Shown here in pieces: positions 7,801-16,284 of a stretch of DNA of 50,128 nt. Both the position numbers and the translations under genes were made by a program. A model generated the notes under the pieces. The model saw only the letters and a program-made list of their open reading frames with translations, did not search any database and was not told the DNA's origin. Within the stretch, counting starts at the first letter, position 1. Each line of letters opens with the position of its first letter. The DNA lies in contig JBBQXF010000020.1 in NCBI GenBank assembly GCA_038209965.1, positions 1 to 50,128 on the forward strand, written 5' to 3'. Source of the stretch: JALONO01 sp038209965 (GTDB lineage Bacteria > Bacteroidota > Bacteroidia > Cytophagales > Thermoflexibacteraceae).

Positions 7801-9303
7801 ATGAAAAAGTGGCTTCCCGTGTTCTTGATCGCCGCCATGGGTGGGGCAGTGAGCATTGGCCTGTACAAATTGGCTGGCCTGGACCAAAAACAAATCGTTT
7901 TACAAGAGCAAGTGCCCGGAATGGGCCGGTTGACCGATTTCCCGGGCGCACCAGCTCCCTTTGATTTTACCGCCCCGGCCGAAAAATCCACGCCCTCGGT
8001 AGTGCATATCCGCTCAACGATGGGTAACGAGCGTGTAACCCAGAACCGCCGCCGCCAAGCTCCCGAAGGACTTGAAGATCTCTTCGGCGATCTGTTTGGG
8101 GGTGGTGGCGGTCAGCCCTTCGGGGGTGGCGGCCAACCGCGTGCCCCCCGCGAGGGCGCTGGATCGGGCGTGATCATTGCCGCCGATGGCTACATCGTGA
8201 CCAACAACCACGTGATTGAAGATGCCAGCGAAATCACCGTCACCCTGACCGACAAACGCGAGTACAAAGCCAAATTGGTGGGCACTGACCCCACTACCGA
8301 TATCGCCCTGCTCAAAATTGAGGAGCAGGATCTGCCCGCAATGGCTTTTGCCAACTCGGACAATGTGAAAGTGGGCCAGTGGGTGTTGGCCGTCGGCAAC
8401 CCGTTCGGTTATTTGTATTCTACCGTCACCTCGGGCATTGTGAGTGCCAAAGGCCGCAACATCCGGATCCTGAGCGATTCACTCTCGATCGAGTCCTTTA
8501 TCCAGACCGATGCCGCAGTAAACCCTGGCAATAGCGGTGGCGCACTGGTGGACGTGGACGGCAACCTGATCGGCATCAATACCGCCATTGCTTCCCAAAC
8601 TGGCACTTTTGCCGGTTATTCTTTCGCTGTCCCGGTCAATTTGGTCAAAAAAGTGACCGAAGACCTGCGCAAGTTTGGCACAGTGCAGCGGGCACTGCTC
8701 GGGGTGAACATCTTGGATCTGAACGCCAAACTGGCCAAAGAACTCAACCTGAAAATCAGTGAAGGAGTAGTAGTAGGCGGGGTGCGGGCCGGTAGCTCTG
8801 CTGATGCAGCCGGGATCGAAAAGAGTGATGTGATCACCAAAATTGATGGCCAAACCGTCAGGTCGGTGGCTGAACTACAAGAAATGATCGGTCGCAAGCG
8901 CCCCGGCGATCAGGTGACGCTCCACATTTACCGCGACGGTGACCAGCAGGATGTGAAAGTGACCCTCAAAAACCGCGATGGCAGTACCGGAGTGGTGAAA
9001 CGCGAGGAAAAGAGCGTTTTTAATGCCCTAGGCGTGGAACTGGAAACCATCTCGGCCGGCGACCAAGCTAAGCTGGGGATCAACGGTGGGGTGCGGGTCA
9101 AGAAGATCATGAATGGCAAAATGCGCAACCAGACCGAGATGCGCGAAGGGTTTATCATCACCAAGGTGGGCAACAAATTGGTGAAGAGCGTGGAAGACGT
9201 GCGGCGGCAATTGGACGGGGCCACTGGTGGGGTAATGCTCGAGGGCAAATACCCCAATTCCAATGAATCTTTTTATTATGCTTTTGGCACGGACAATGAA
9301 TAA
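7801..9303 (+). CDS. degP: HtrA/DegP-type periplasmic serine protease
   Basis: Envelope quality-control protease and chaperone of the S1C family, 500 aa. An N-terminal hydrophobic segment (LPVFLIAAMGGAVSIGLYKL) exports or anchors it. The trypsin-like domain has the complete triad: His137 (TNNHVIED), Asp167 (DPTTDIALLK) and Ser245 (NPGNSGGAL). Two PDZ domains follow, at about 265-370 (RALLGVNI...) and 395-500. A glycine-rich loop (GGGGGQPFGGGGQ) lies between the signal and the protease core, as in other Bacteroidota Do-like proteases. An ATG two codons earlier (7795) is in frame; the MKK start at 7801 is the better signal. A strong terminator follows at 9335. Confidence 0.93.
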   Translation: MKKWLPVFLIAAMGGAVSIGLYKLAGLDQKQIVLQEQVPGMGRLTDFPGAPAPFDFTAPAEKSTPSVVHIRSTMGNERVTQNRRRQAPEGLEDLFGDLFGGGGGQPFGGGGQPRAPREGAGSGVIIAADGYIVTNNHVIEDASEITVTLTDKREYKAKLVGTDPTTDIALLKIEEQDLPAMAFANSDNVKVGQWVLAVGNPFGYLYSTVTSGIVSAKGRNIRILSDSLSIESFIQTDAAVNPGNSGGALVDVDGNLIGINTAIASQTGTFAGYSFAVPVNLVKKVTEDLRKFGTVQRALLGVNILDLNAKLAKELNLKISEGVVVGGVRAGSSADAAGIEKSDVITKIDGQTVRSVAELQEMIGRKRPGDQVTLHIYRDGDQQDVKVTLKNRDGSTGVVKREEKSVFNALGVELETISAGDQAKLGINGGVRVKKIMNGKMRNQTEMREGFIITKVGNKLVKSVEDVRRQLDGATGGVMLEGKYPNSNESFYYAFGTDNE

Positions 9304-9334
9304 TTAGGCCCTGCAACAAGGCCGTAAATGCCCC

Positions 9335-9362
9335 AAAGCCCCGGAAATGATCCGGGGCTTTT
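9335..9362 (+). terminator. Rho-independent terminator of degP
   Basis: Perfect stem AAAGCCCCGGA / TCCGGGGCTTT with a 5-base loop and a following T tract (TTTTGTTT). It is 31 bases after the degP stop. Confidence 0.85.
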
Positions 9363-9539
9363 GTTTGGGCTTACTTTTTACCCAACTTTGGGTTTAATTA
9401 GTGGCCTTATCTGCTTATTGATGTTTAGTTCTGTTCTATCCACCTTGTCCGGCCGGTTGGTGCACCAGCCGACCCGGTATTTATCCCCGCACACGACACC
9501 AATCTGCGTGCGGTTAACGCTTAAAAAAACGCTTATCTC

Positions 9540-12062
9540 ATGTTGAAAAAAACACTCCTGTTAACCCTGGTTTTAGGTATTTCGAGTTTGGTGACTCTTG
9601 CTCAGCTCCAATCGCCCGAGCAGTTCCTGGGCTACCGCATCGGGACCCAATTTACGCCCCATCACCGGGTGGTGGCCTATCTCGAACACGTGGCCGCCAC
9701 TGCTTCCGATCGGGTAAAATTGCAAACCTATGGCCGCAGCTATGAAGGCCGGCCGTTGGTGGTGGCCTTGGTATCGGCTCCGCCAAACATGGGCCGGATC
9801 GATGAAATCCGCCAGCAAAACCTGCGCTTGACCGGTTTGGCCGAGGGCACGGGCGATGCGGGCATCCCCGCCATTGTGTGGCTCGCCTACAATGTGCACG
9901 GGAGCGAGGCCAGTGGCACCGAAGCCGCCCTGCTCACCTTGTATGAACTGGTGCGGCCCGGCTCAACGGCCAGCGGTTGGCTACAAAACGCCGTGGCAGT
10001 GATCGAGCCGTGCGTCAACCCCGATGGCCGCGACCGGTACGTCCACTTTTTTGAACAGGTGCGCGGTGCACAGGTAAACCCCGCCATGGCTGCCCGCGAG
10101 CACCAAGAGCCGTGGCCCGGTGGCCGGTGGAACCACTATTCGTTTGACCTCAACCGCGACTGGGCTTGGCAAAGCCAACTGGAAACGCGCAACAAAGTGG
10201 CTTTTTACCAACAGTGGCTGCCCCATGTCTATGCCGATTTTCACGAAATGGGCTACAATAATCCCTACTTTTTTGCCCCTGCTGCCGAGCCTTTTCACAA
10301 AGAAGTTTCGCCGTGGCAGCGCGATTTCCAAAATACCATCGGGCGCAACCACGCCAAATATTTTGATAAAAATAACTGGCTTTATTACACCAAAGAAACG
10401 TTTGACCTGCTCTACCCCAGCTACGGGGACTCTTGGCCGACCTACAACGGCGCCATTGGCATGACCTACGAACAGGGCGGTGGCGGGGCCGGGGCCATGG
10501 CCGTCATCACCGAAACCGGCGACACCCTCACCTTCCACGACCGGGTGCAGCACCAGCACACCGCCGGCCTGTCCACGGTGGAAGTGGCCGCCGCCAACCG
10601 CGAAAAAGTGGTGGGCGAGTTCAAAAAATACTACGAAACTGCCCGCACCAATCCCACCGGCCAATACAAATCCTTCGTGGTTTCGGGCGACAATGACCCC
10701 AAAAAAGTAGCTGAGCTATTGGCGTACTTGGATCGCAATTCGATCCGTTACGGTACGGCCAGTGCAGCGGCCAAATTGCGCGGATTTGATTACCAAAAAG
10801 GTGCCGAGGCCGAAGTGGCCCTCAAATCGACCGACATCGTGATCAGCACAGCCCAGCCCAAATCGGTGCTGGTCAAGGTGCTGTTCAATCCCAAGACTGT
10901 CCTCAGCGACTCAATCACCTACGATGCCACTGCCTGGGCTGTTCCCTATGCTTGGGGACTGAAAGCGTATGCCCTGACCGAAAAAATCGGCACTACGCCC
11001 TATAAATCTGGGGCGGTGGCGGTTCCAGCCCCCACTCCCGGGGCGTATGCCTACGTGTCGCCGTGGAAAAGTTTTACGGATCTCAAAATGCTGACCGCGC
11101 TGCTCAGCCATGGCATTAAGGTCCGCTTTACCGAAAAAGCCTTTGGCGCTGGGGGCAAGCAATATGCGCCCGGCTCGCTGGTGATCACCCGGGCCGACAA
11201 CCGCAACCACCCCAATTTGGACAAAGCTTTGGCCGAGATAACCGTGGCCCAAGGTCACGGGCTGGATGCGCTGGCCAGTGGTTTTGTGGATTCGGGCGTG
11301 GATCTCGGCTCCAGCGCTATGCACTACATCGCCCCGCCCCGCGTGGCCGTGATCGGGGGCGAAGGCATCAGCCCCACTTCGCTCGGGGAAGTGTGGCATT
11401 ATTTTGACCAGCAGATCAAATATCCGATCACGGTGGTCGCACCTGGCTATGCCCGCCGGATGAACTTCAACGACTTCGATGTGCTCATTTTGCCTAGCGG
11501 GTTCTATGGCGATATTTTTGGCGAAGGTACGATGGGCCAACTGAAAGCTTGGCTCCGCAGCGGTGGCCGGGTCATTGCTATGGACAATGCCCTCAACTTG
11601 TTTGCCGATAAAAGCGATTTTGGTCTCAAGACCATCAAGCAGCCCGACAAAGCCTCCGAAGGCGAGAAAAAGAGCAGTCAAGCCAACCAACGCAAATACG
11701 CCAACCGCGACCGTGACGAACTGGTTGACTATGTGGAGGGCAGTATTTTTAAGATCGAGCTGGACGTTTCCCACCCGCTGGCCTTTGGGTTTGACGAAAC
11801 CTTTTTCACCCTCAAGCGCGGCGGCACTGCCTATGAATTCTTGCAAAACGGCTGGAATGTGGGCGTGCTGCGCGACAACAACAGTTTGGATGGTTTTGCG
11901 GGCTATAAAGTGAAACAGCGCCTCAAAAACTCCCTGGAATTTGGGGTGGAAAACATTGGCCGGGGCAGCCTGATCTACTTGGTCGACAGCCCGGTGTTCC
12001 GCAGTTCATGGCCCAGTGGCAACTTGCTCTTGGGCAATGCCATATTTTTGGTGGGTCAATAA
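9540..12062 (+). CDS. M14 family zinc carboxypeptidase-like protein, 840 aa
   Basis: Secreted peptidase. The signal peptide LKKTLLLTLVLGISSLVTLA is followed by an M14 domain with the zinc-binding HxxE at His120/Glu123 (NVHGSEASGTEA), the substrate-binding NPDGR segment (160-164), and the second zinc His235 (YADFHEMG). The family's catalytic Glu is probably in the MAVITETGDT stretch. The C-terminal ~400 residues resemble the long extension of Bacteroidota M14 proteins, with Rossmann-like strands (PRVAVIGGEGI, VLILPSGFYG) reminiscent of a glutamine-amidotransferase-like fold without obvious catalytic residues. Its role is likely periplasmic or extracellular peptide degradation. It appears monocistronic. 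Confidence 0.85.
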   Translation: MLKKTLLLTLVLGISSLVTLAQLQSPEQFLGYRIGTQFTPHHRVVAYLEHVAATASDRVKLQTYGRSYEGRPLVVALVSAPPNMGRIDEIRQQNLRLTGLAEGTGDAGIPAIVWLAYNVHGSEASGTEAALLTLYELVRPGSTASGWLQNAVAVIEPCVNPDGRDRYVHFFEQVRGAQVNPAMAAREHQEPWPGGRWNHYSFDLNRDWAWQSQLETRNKVAFYQQWLPHVYADFHEMGYNNPYFFAPAAEPFHKEVSPWQRDFQNTIGRNHAKYFDKNNWLYYTKETFDLLYPSYGDSWPTYNGAIGMTYEQGGGGAGAMAVITETGDTLTFHDRVQHQHTAGLSTVEVAAANREKVVGEFKKYYETARTNPTGQYKSFVVSGDNDPKKVAELLAYLDRNSIRYGTASAAAKLRGFDYQKGAEAEVALKSTDIVISTAQPKSVLVKVLFNPKTVLSDSITYDATAWAVPYAWGLKAYALTEKIGTTPYKSGAVAVPAPTPGAYAYVSPWKSFTDLKMLTALLSHGIKVRFTEKAFGAGGKQYAPGSLVITRADNRNHPNLDKALAEITVAQGHGLDALASGFVDSGVDLGSSAMHYIAPPRVAVIGGEGISPTSLGEVWHYFDQQIKYPITVVAPGYARRMNFNDFDVLILPSGFYGDIFGEGTMGQLKAWLRSGGRVIAMDNALNLFADKSDFGLKTIKQPDKASEGEKKSSQANQRKYANRDRDELVDYVEGSIFKIELDVSHPLAFGFDETFFTLKRGGTAYEFLQNGWNVGVLRDNNSLDGFAGYKVKQRLKNSLEFGVENIGRGSLIYLVDSPVFRSSWPSGNLLLGNAIFLVGQ

Positions 12063-12177
12063 AGCCTCGGGTTTGGCCGCCAGCCATTCCCGCTTTTTTT
12101 CAATATGTGCGCTGGTTTTGTAAAGTCACAAGCTTTGCAATACCGGCGCATTTTTATTGGGGGCGCATTGGTCGTTT

Positions 12178-12199
12178 GATCGCGCTAAGCGAAGCGATC
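12178..12199. other. Small hairpin in the 12063-12415 spacer
   Basis: GATCGC / GCGATC inverted repeat after the M14 gene, without a T tract. About 50 bases earlier (12120-12140) is TAAAGTCACAAGCTTTGC, which looks like a decayed form of the CAAAGTC-N3-GACTTTG hairpin of the intergenic repeat family. The rest of this 353-base spacer holds no convincing gene. Confidence 0.35.
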
Positions 12200-12415
12200 G
12201 GGGTTTGGGTTGGTCGCCCACCACCAGCGATCGGCTGTTGCACAGTTTAGGGCCCAACAAAAGCCGATTGGAAACCCGTGTGGGGCACCAACGCACTCAT
12301 TAGCACCCGGTCATATCCGGCTAATCCGGCTGAAAATGGCCGCTCGCTCGCGGCAAGAAATTTTTCTCCCATCGAACTGATAAAAAGTGAACAGTATTTG
12401 CTAAGCTTGATGTTA

Positions 12416-14506
12416 ATGAAGCATCTTTACTGTATCCTACTTGGCTGTTGTATGGCAATTGAAGTGGTTTGGGGCCAAGCACCGCCAACAATTGCCAAAT
12501 CCAAGCAGAACGTGCACATTTTGCTGGCATTAGCCCAGAAACATGCCACCCTAAAACCCGATTCGGCGGTTTTGTGCGCTGGTCAAGCACTGGATCTGGC
12601 CCGGCATTTTCGCGACACTGTAGCTATACTCACCGCGCTCCAATTGCTCGGCAACCAAGCCCTCAACTCGGCCCAGCACCAAAAAGGGCTCGATTATTCG
12701 CTCCAGCGGTTGACCATCCACCAAACCCAGCGCGACACCACCGGCATTGTAGAAGTATTGAACAGTATGTCGCTGGTTTTTCGTCAGCAGCGCAAGTTTG
12801 CCGAAGGATCGCAATTGCTGCGGGAAGCCCTCCAGCACCTGCCAAACCCAGATAAGACCGCTGAATTGGCTGGTAAAACCAACAATAACATTGGCTCTTT
12901 GTACTATATGGGGGCCAATTATGACAGTGCGCAATTTTATTTTGAGAAAGCGTATTTTTATCGTCTAAAAACTGGCCAGCAGATAGAGATTGCCAAATCG
13001 CTCAACAATCTTGGCCTTATTCACAAGCGACGGGGCAACTACGCCAAAGCACTGGATAATTTTATGGCCTGTAAAAAAATATTGGAGAAGTCGACCGACA
13101 GCCTAATGGTAACCAATACGTTGGACAATATTGGGGACATGTACAACTTACTCGACCAACCTCAACTCGCCAAGCAATACCATTTGCAGGGCTTGAACAT
13201 GGCCAGGCGGGCGGGCAGCCGAGATAAAGTGTGGGACAGCTATGAGAGCTTGTCCGAAACCTACGCAAAGCTCAACGATTACAAAACCGCGTATCGCTAT
13301 GCCCAACTTAAAAATGCGCTAAAAGACAGTCTTTACGATGAGCAGAACGCCCGGCAGGTCGGCGAACTCAAGAGCAAGTTTGACAATGAAAAAAAGGAGA
13401 AAGAAATTGCCCTGCTCACCAAGGAAAACCAGATCAAAGATTTGGAAGCGGGCGTCAATGAGCGGCGCAACTGGTTCTTGTTCATTGCCTTGGTCTTAGC
13501 TTCCGGGTTGGCCCTGCTGGCTTGGAGCCGTTTTAACCTGAAAAACAAGGCCAATCATTTGTTGGAGGCCCGCAACGAAGAAATCAACCAGCAGAAAGAA
13601 GAGTTGACCGCTCAGCGCAACGATATTACCGAAAAGAGTGATAAATTGACGGGAGCGCTGGAAGAATTGGACAAGAAAAACCGGGACTTGTTCAGCAGTC
13701 TCAACTATGCTGCCCGGATCCAAGGGGCCATTCTGCCCCGTTTGTCAGTTATCCAGCAACAATTGCCGGACTCCTTTGTGTTTTATCGACCCAAAGAAAT
13801 AGTAAGTGGAGATTTTTACTGGTTTGCCCACGTGCCAGAAAATGAACCGGACACGGTTGGTAAAAAAAGCGAGCGGCTAATCATAGTGGCCGCAGATTGC
13901 ACCGGCCATGGGGTACCCGGGGCTTTTATGTCGCTCATTGGGATCAAATTACTGAACAATTTGGTGGTTTTGCGCAATATTACCGACCCCGAAGCCCTAT
14001 TGACGGCACTCAACCAAGAGGTGCGGACCACCCTCCGCCAGTATGAAACGGCCAACCGCGATGGCATGGACATCGGCATTTGCGTGCTGCACCGCGAGTG
14101 GATCGCCCAGCCAAACGATACCTGCACCTCCCGGGTGACGCATTTGGAATTTGCGGGTGCCCGTAGCCCATTGGTCTTGGTGCGCGGGGAGGAACTGCAC
14201 GAATACAAGGGCAACAAGATTTCGGTTGGGGGCGACAAAGAGCGCGAAGATCAAGGTTTTGCCAAACAGCAAATCGCAGTGCAGCCCGGTGACATGTGCT
14301 ACCTGTATTCAGATGGCTACCAAGATCAATTTGGGGGTGATCTCGATCGGAAATTCATGCCCCGGCGACTGAAAGCATTGTTGCTCGCCCACGCTGCCCA
14401 GCCCGCCGCCCAGCAGCAAGCGGCCTTTGTCCACGCATTTGAAGCGTGGCAAGGCGATGGCCCGCAGATTGACGATGTGTTGCTGTTGGGCTTCCGGGTG
14501 GAGTGA
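12416..14506 (+). CDS. TPR - coiled coil - SpoIIE-type PP2C phosphatase
   Basis: Signal-transduction protein of 696 aa. Order: signal peptide (MKHLYCILLGCCMAIEVVWGQ); about six tetratricopeptide repeats predicted to be periplasmic (about 25-320, e.g. NNIGSLYYMGANYDSAQFYF, NNLGLIHKRRGNYAKALDNF); a coiled coil; one transmembrane helix (WFLFIALVLASGLALLAW); a second coiled coil; then a cytoplasmic SpoIIE/PP2C domain. Metal-binding motifs seen are VSGDFYWF, VAADCTGHGVPGAFMS and a late YSDGYQDQ. Such proteins are common in Cytophagales and are thought to dephosphorylate anti-sigma-factor antagonists; the partner is not in this window. The frame is open to 12278, but the signal peptide fixes the start at 12416 (or the ATG at 12410). 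Confidence 0.9.
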   Translation: MKHLYCILLGCCMAIEVVWGQAPPTIAKSKQNVHILLALAQKHATLKPDSAVLCAGQALDLARHFRDTVAILTALQLLGNQALNSAQHQKGLDYSLQRLTIHQTQRDTTGIVEVLNSMSLVFRQQRKFAEGSQLLREALQHLPNPDKTAELAGKTNNNIGSLYYMGANYDSAQFYFEKAYFYRLKTGQQIEIAKSLNNLGLIHKRRGNYAKALDNFMACKKILEKSTDSLMVTNTLDNIGDMYNLLDQPQLAKQYHLQGLNMARRAGSRDKVWDSYESLSETYAKLNDYKTAYRYAQLKNALKDSLYDEQNARQVGELKSKFDNEKKEKEIALLTKENQIKDLEAGVNERRNWFLFIALVLASGLALLAWSRFNLKNKANHLLEARNEEINQQKEELTAQRNDITEKSDKLTGALEELDKKNRDLFSSLNYAARIQGAILPRLSVIQQQLPDSFVFYRPKEIVSGDFYWFAHVPENEPDTVGKKSERLIIVAADCTGHGVPGAFMSLIGIKLLNNLVVLRNITDPEALLTALNQEVRTTLRQYETANRDGMDIGICVLHREWIAQPNDTCTSRVTHLEFAGARSPLVLVRGEELHEYKGNKISVGGDKEREDQGFAKQQIAVQPGDMCYLYSDGYQDQFGGDLDRKFMPRRLKALLLAHAAQPAAQQQAAFVHAFEAWQGDGPQIDDVLLLGFRVE

Positions 14507-14551
14507 TGCACTAAACTTTGCCATTCGGCGAGCCGTAGCCAAAGCCGACCA

Positions 14552-15601
14552 CTAATTGTCCAAAAGCGTCAACTGCCGCATGAGTTCTGCGTTTTCGGGG
14601 TGGGTTCCCACCGAAATCCGTAGGCAATTGTCGCACAGTACTACTTTGGAGCGGTCGCGCACAATCACCTTTTCCACAATCAAGCGATCATAAATTTTGC
14701 GGGCATCGGCCAGTTTGACCAACAAGAAATTGGCATCGGACGGATAGACTCGTTCCACCATTTTCAGCTCGCCGAGGGCTTTGAGCAGTTCGCCCCGAGC
14801 AATGATCAACGCCGCCACCATGGCTTCTTTTTTGGCCGCATTAGCCAAACCCTCGAGTGCACAAGCCTGCGTAAACTCGTTGATGTTGTAGGGCGGCTTG
14901 ATTTTGTTGATCACTTGGATGATCGCCTCCGAGGCAAACATCACCCCCAAGCGCAGGGCCGCCAAGCCCCAGGCTTTGGAAAAAGTTTGCAACACCACCA
15001 AGTTGGGGTAGCGATCCAGTTGGGCAATGTAGCTGGGCCGATCCGCAAAGTCGATATAAGCTTCATCCACCACCACCAAGCCCGAAAATTGTTGCAAAAT
15101 AACCTCAATATCGGCGGGGCGTAAGTCATTGGCACTGGGGTTGTTGGGCGAGCAGATCCAGATCAGTTTGGTGCGGGCATCGGTGGCGGCCAGCACTTGG
15201 GCCGGCTGCAATTGGAAATCGGCGGTGAGGTTCACCTTGCGCACTTCCACACAGTTGATGCCCGCACTCACTTCGTACATGCCATAGGTGGGCGGACAAA
15301 TGATGGCGTTGTCGTGAAAAGGCTCCGCAAAGGCCCGGTAAAGCAGATCAATGGCTTCGTCGCTGCCATTGCCCAAGAAAATTTGCGACGGCTTGGCGCC
15401 TTTGAGCTGGGCAATCTTAGCCTTGAGCTGCCGCTGGTAAGGATCGGGGTAGCGGTTGTAGGGTACTTCGGTCACTGAGCCAAAAGGGTTTTCGTTGGCA
15501 TCCAAAAAAATGCCTTCAGTACCGGTATATTCGTCGCGGGCCGAGGAATAGGGCTGGAGCAGGGGAATGTGGGGACGGATTAATTTTGCTAGGTCGAACA
15601 A
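14552..15601 (-). CDS. hisC: Histidinol-phosphate aminotransferase
   Basis: PLP-dependent fold-type I aminotransferase that converts imidazole acetol phosphate and glutamate to histidinol phosphate. Seen: PYSSARDEYTG near the N-terminus, LDANENPFG, GNGSDEAIDLL, CPPTYGMY, SPNNPS, VVVDEAYIDF, and QTFSKAWGLAALRLG with the PLP lysine. I chose a TTG start at 15601, giving FDLAKLIRPHI as in other Bacteroidota HisC and a normal length of 349 aa. An ATG at 15646 would add a hydrophobic 15-residue leader (MWKSKPFLFTIYLFA) unusual for this enzyme, but it is only 30 bases from the -7 element and cannot be excluded. No other his genes are adjacent. Confidence 0.88.
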   Translation of the reverse strand: MFDLAKLIRPHIPLLQPYSSARDEYTGTEGIFLDANENPFGSVTEVPYNRYPDPYQRQLKAKIAQLKGAKPSQIFLGNGSDEAIDLLYRAFAEPFHDNAIICPPTYGMYEVSAGINCVEVRKVNLTADFQLQPAQVLAATDARTKLIWICSPNNPSANDLRPADIEVILQQFSGLVVVDEAYIDFADRPSYIAQLDRYPNLVVLQTFSKAWGLAALRLGVMFASEAIIQVINKIKPPYNINEFTQACALEGLANAAKKEAMVAALIIARGELLKALGELKMVERVYPSDANFLLVKLADARKIYDRLIVEKVIVRDRSKVVLCDNCLRISVGTHPENAELMRQLTLLDN

Positions 15602-15675
15602 CGCAAACAAATAAATAGTGAACAAAAACGGCTTTGATTTCCACAAAACTGGGTAAAAAGCTAGTTTTGCGGGGG

Positions 15676-15683
15676 CAAAGGTA
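15676..15683 (-). promoter_or_regulatory. -7 promoter element for hisC
   Basis: On the minus strand this reads TACCTTTG, a full match to TAnnTTTG, 30 bases before the alternative ATG and 75 before the TTG start. The TTG of a -33 element is not clear. Confidence 0.5.
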
Positions 15684-15729
15684 TCAAAAGCCCTTTGGAT
15701 TTTAAGCTTTCACCCTCTTTTCAGCTACC

Positions 15730-16239
15730 ATGAAGCCATTGGACCCAGATTTTTGGATTGATCAACTGGGCATGACCCGCCATCCCGAGGGTGGCTATTT
15801 TGCCGAAACCTACCGCTCGGCCGAGCGGGTGGAAGCTGCTCACCTCCCCGCTCGTTTTGGGGGGGATCGCACCTTGGCCACCGCCATTTATTTCTTGCTC
15901 AAGGGAAGTGACTTTTCGTCCTTTCATCGGATCCAATCCGATGAGACGTGGCACTTTTACACTGGTAATAGCTTGACTGTTTATGAAATTGACCAAACTG
16001 GAAGCTTAAAACAACACCGCCTTGGCCCCGATTTTCCCAGTGGCGAACGATTTCAGGCCACCATTAAAGCAGGCCATTGGTTTGCCTCGCGAGTGACCGA
16101 CCTTGACGGCTACGCGCTAGTGGGTTGCACCGTTGCCCCAGGGTTTGATTTTGCTGATTTCGAGTTGGCCCAAAGAGACAAATTGAGCGGGCTTTATCCC
16201 CAGCACGCCGTCCTTATTGCCCAACTGACCCGGCAATAA
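15730..16239 (+). CDS. Cupin family protein (DUF985 / Cupin_5)
   Basis: A 169-aa single-domain protein matching the Cupin_5 family through HPEGGYFAETYRS, TAIYFLLKGSDFSSFHRI, SDETWHFYTG and AGHWFASRV. The histidines and glutamate in FHR...DETWH fit the metal- or ligand-binding site of a cupin barrel. The family includes sugar-epimerase-like folds, but a precise function is not established. It is divergent from hisC across about 130 bases, and convergent with the barrel gene at 16285. Confidence 0.85.
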   Translation: MKPLDPDFWIDQLGMTRHPEGGYFAETYRSAERVEAAHLPARFGGDRTLATAIYFLLKGSDFSSFHRIQSDETWHFYTGNSLTVYEIDQTGSLKQHRLGPDFPSGERFQATIKAGHWFASRVTDLDGYALVGCTVAPGFDFADFELAQRDKLSGLYPQHAVLIAQLTRQ

Positions 16240-16284
16240 GAAAGGAGTTTTGCTGCCAAGCCAAGCCCAACCATCCCTTTATTC

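Noticed and set aside
9981..10664. 227-codon minus frame opposite the M14 peptidase
   Set aside because: Antisense shadow of a well-supported gene; composition driven by GGCC-rich complementary codons.
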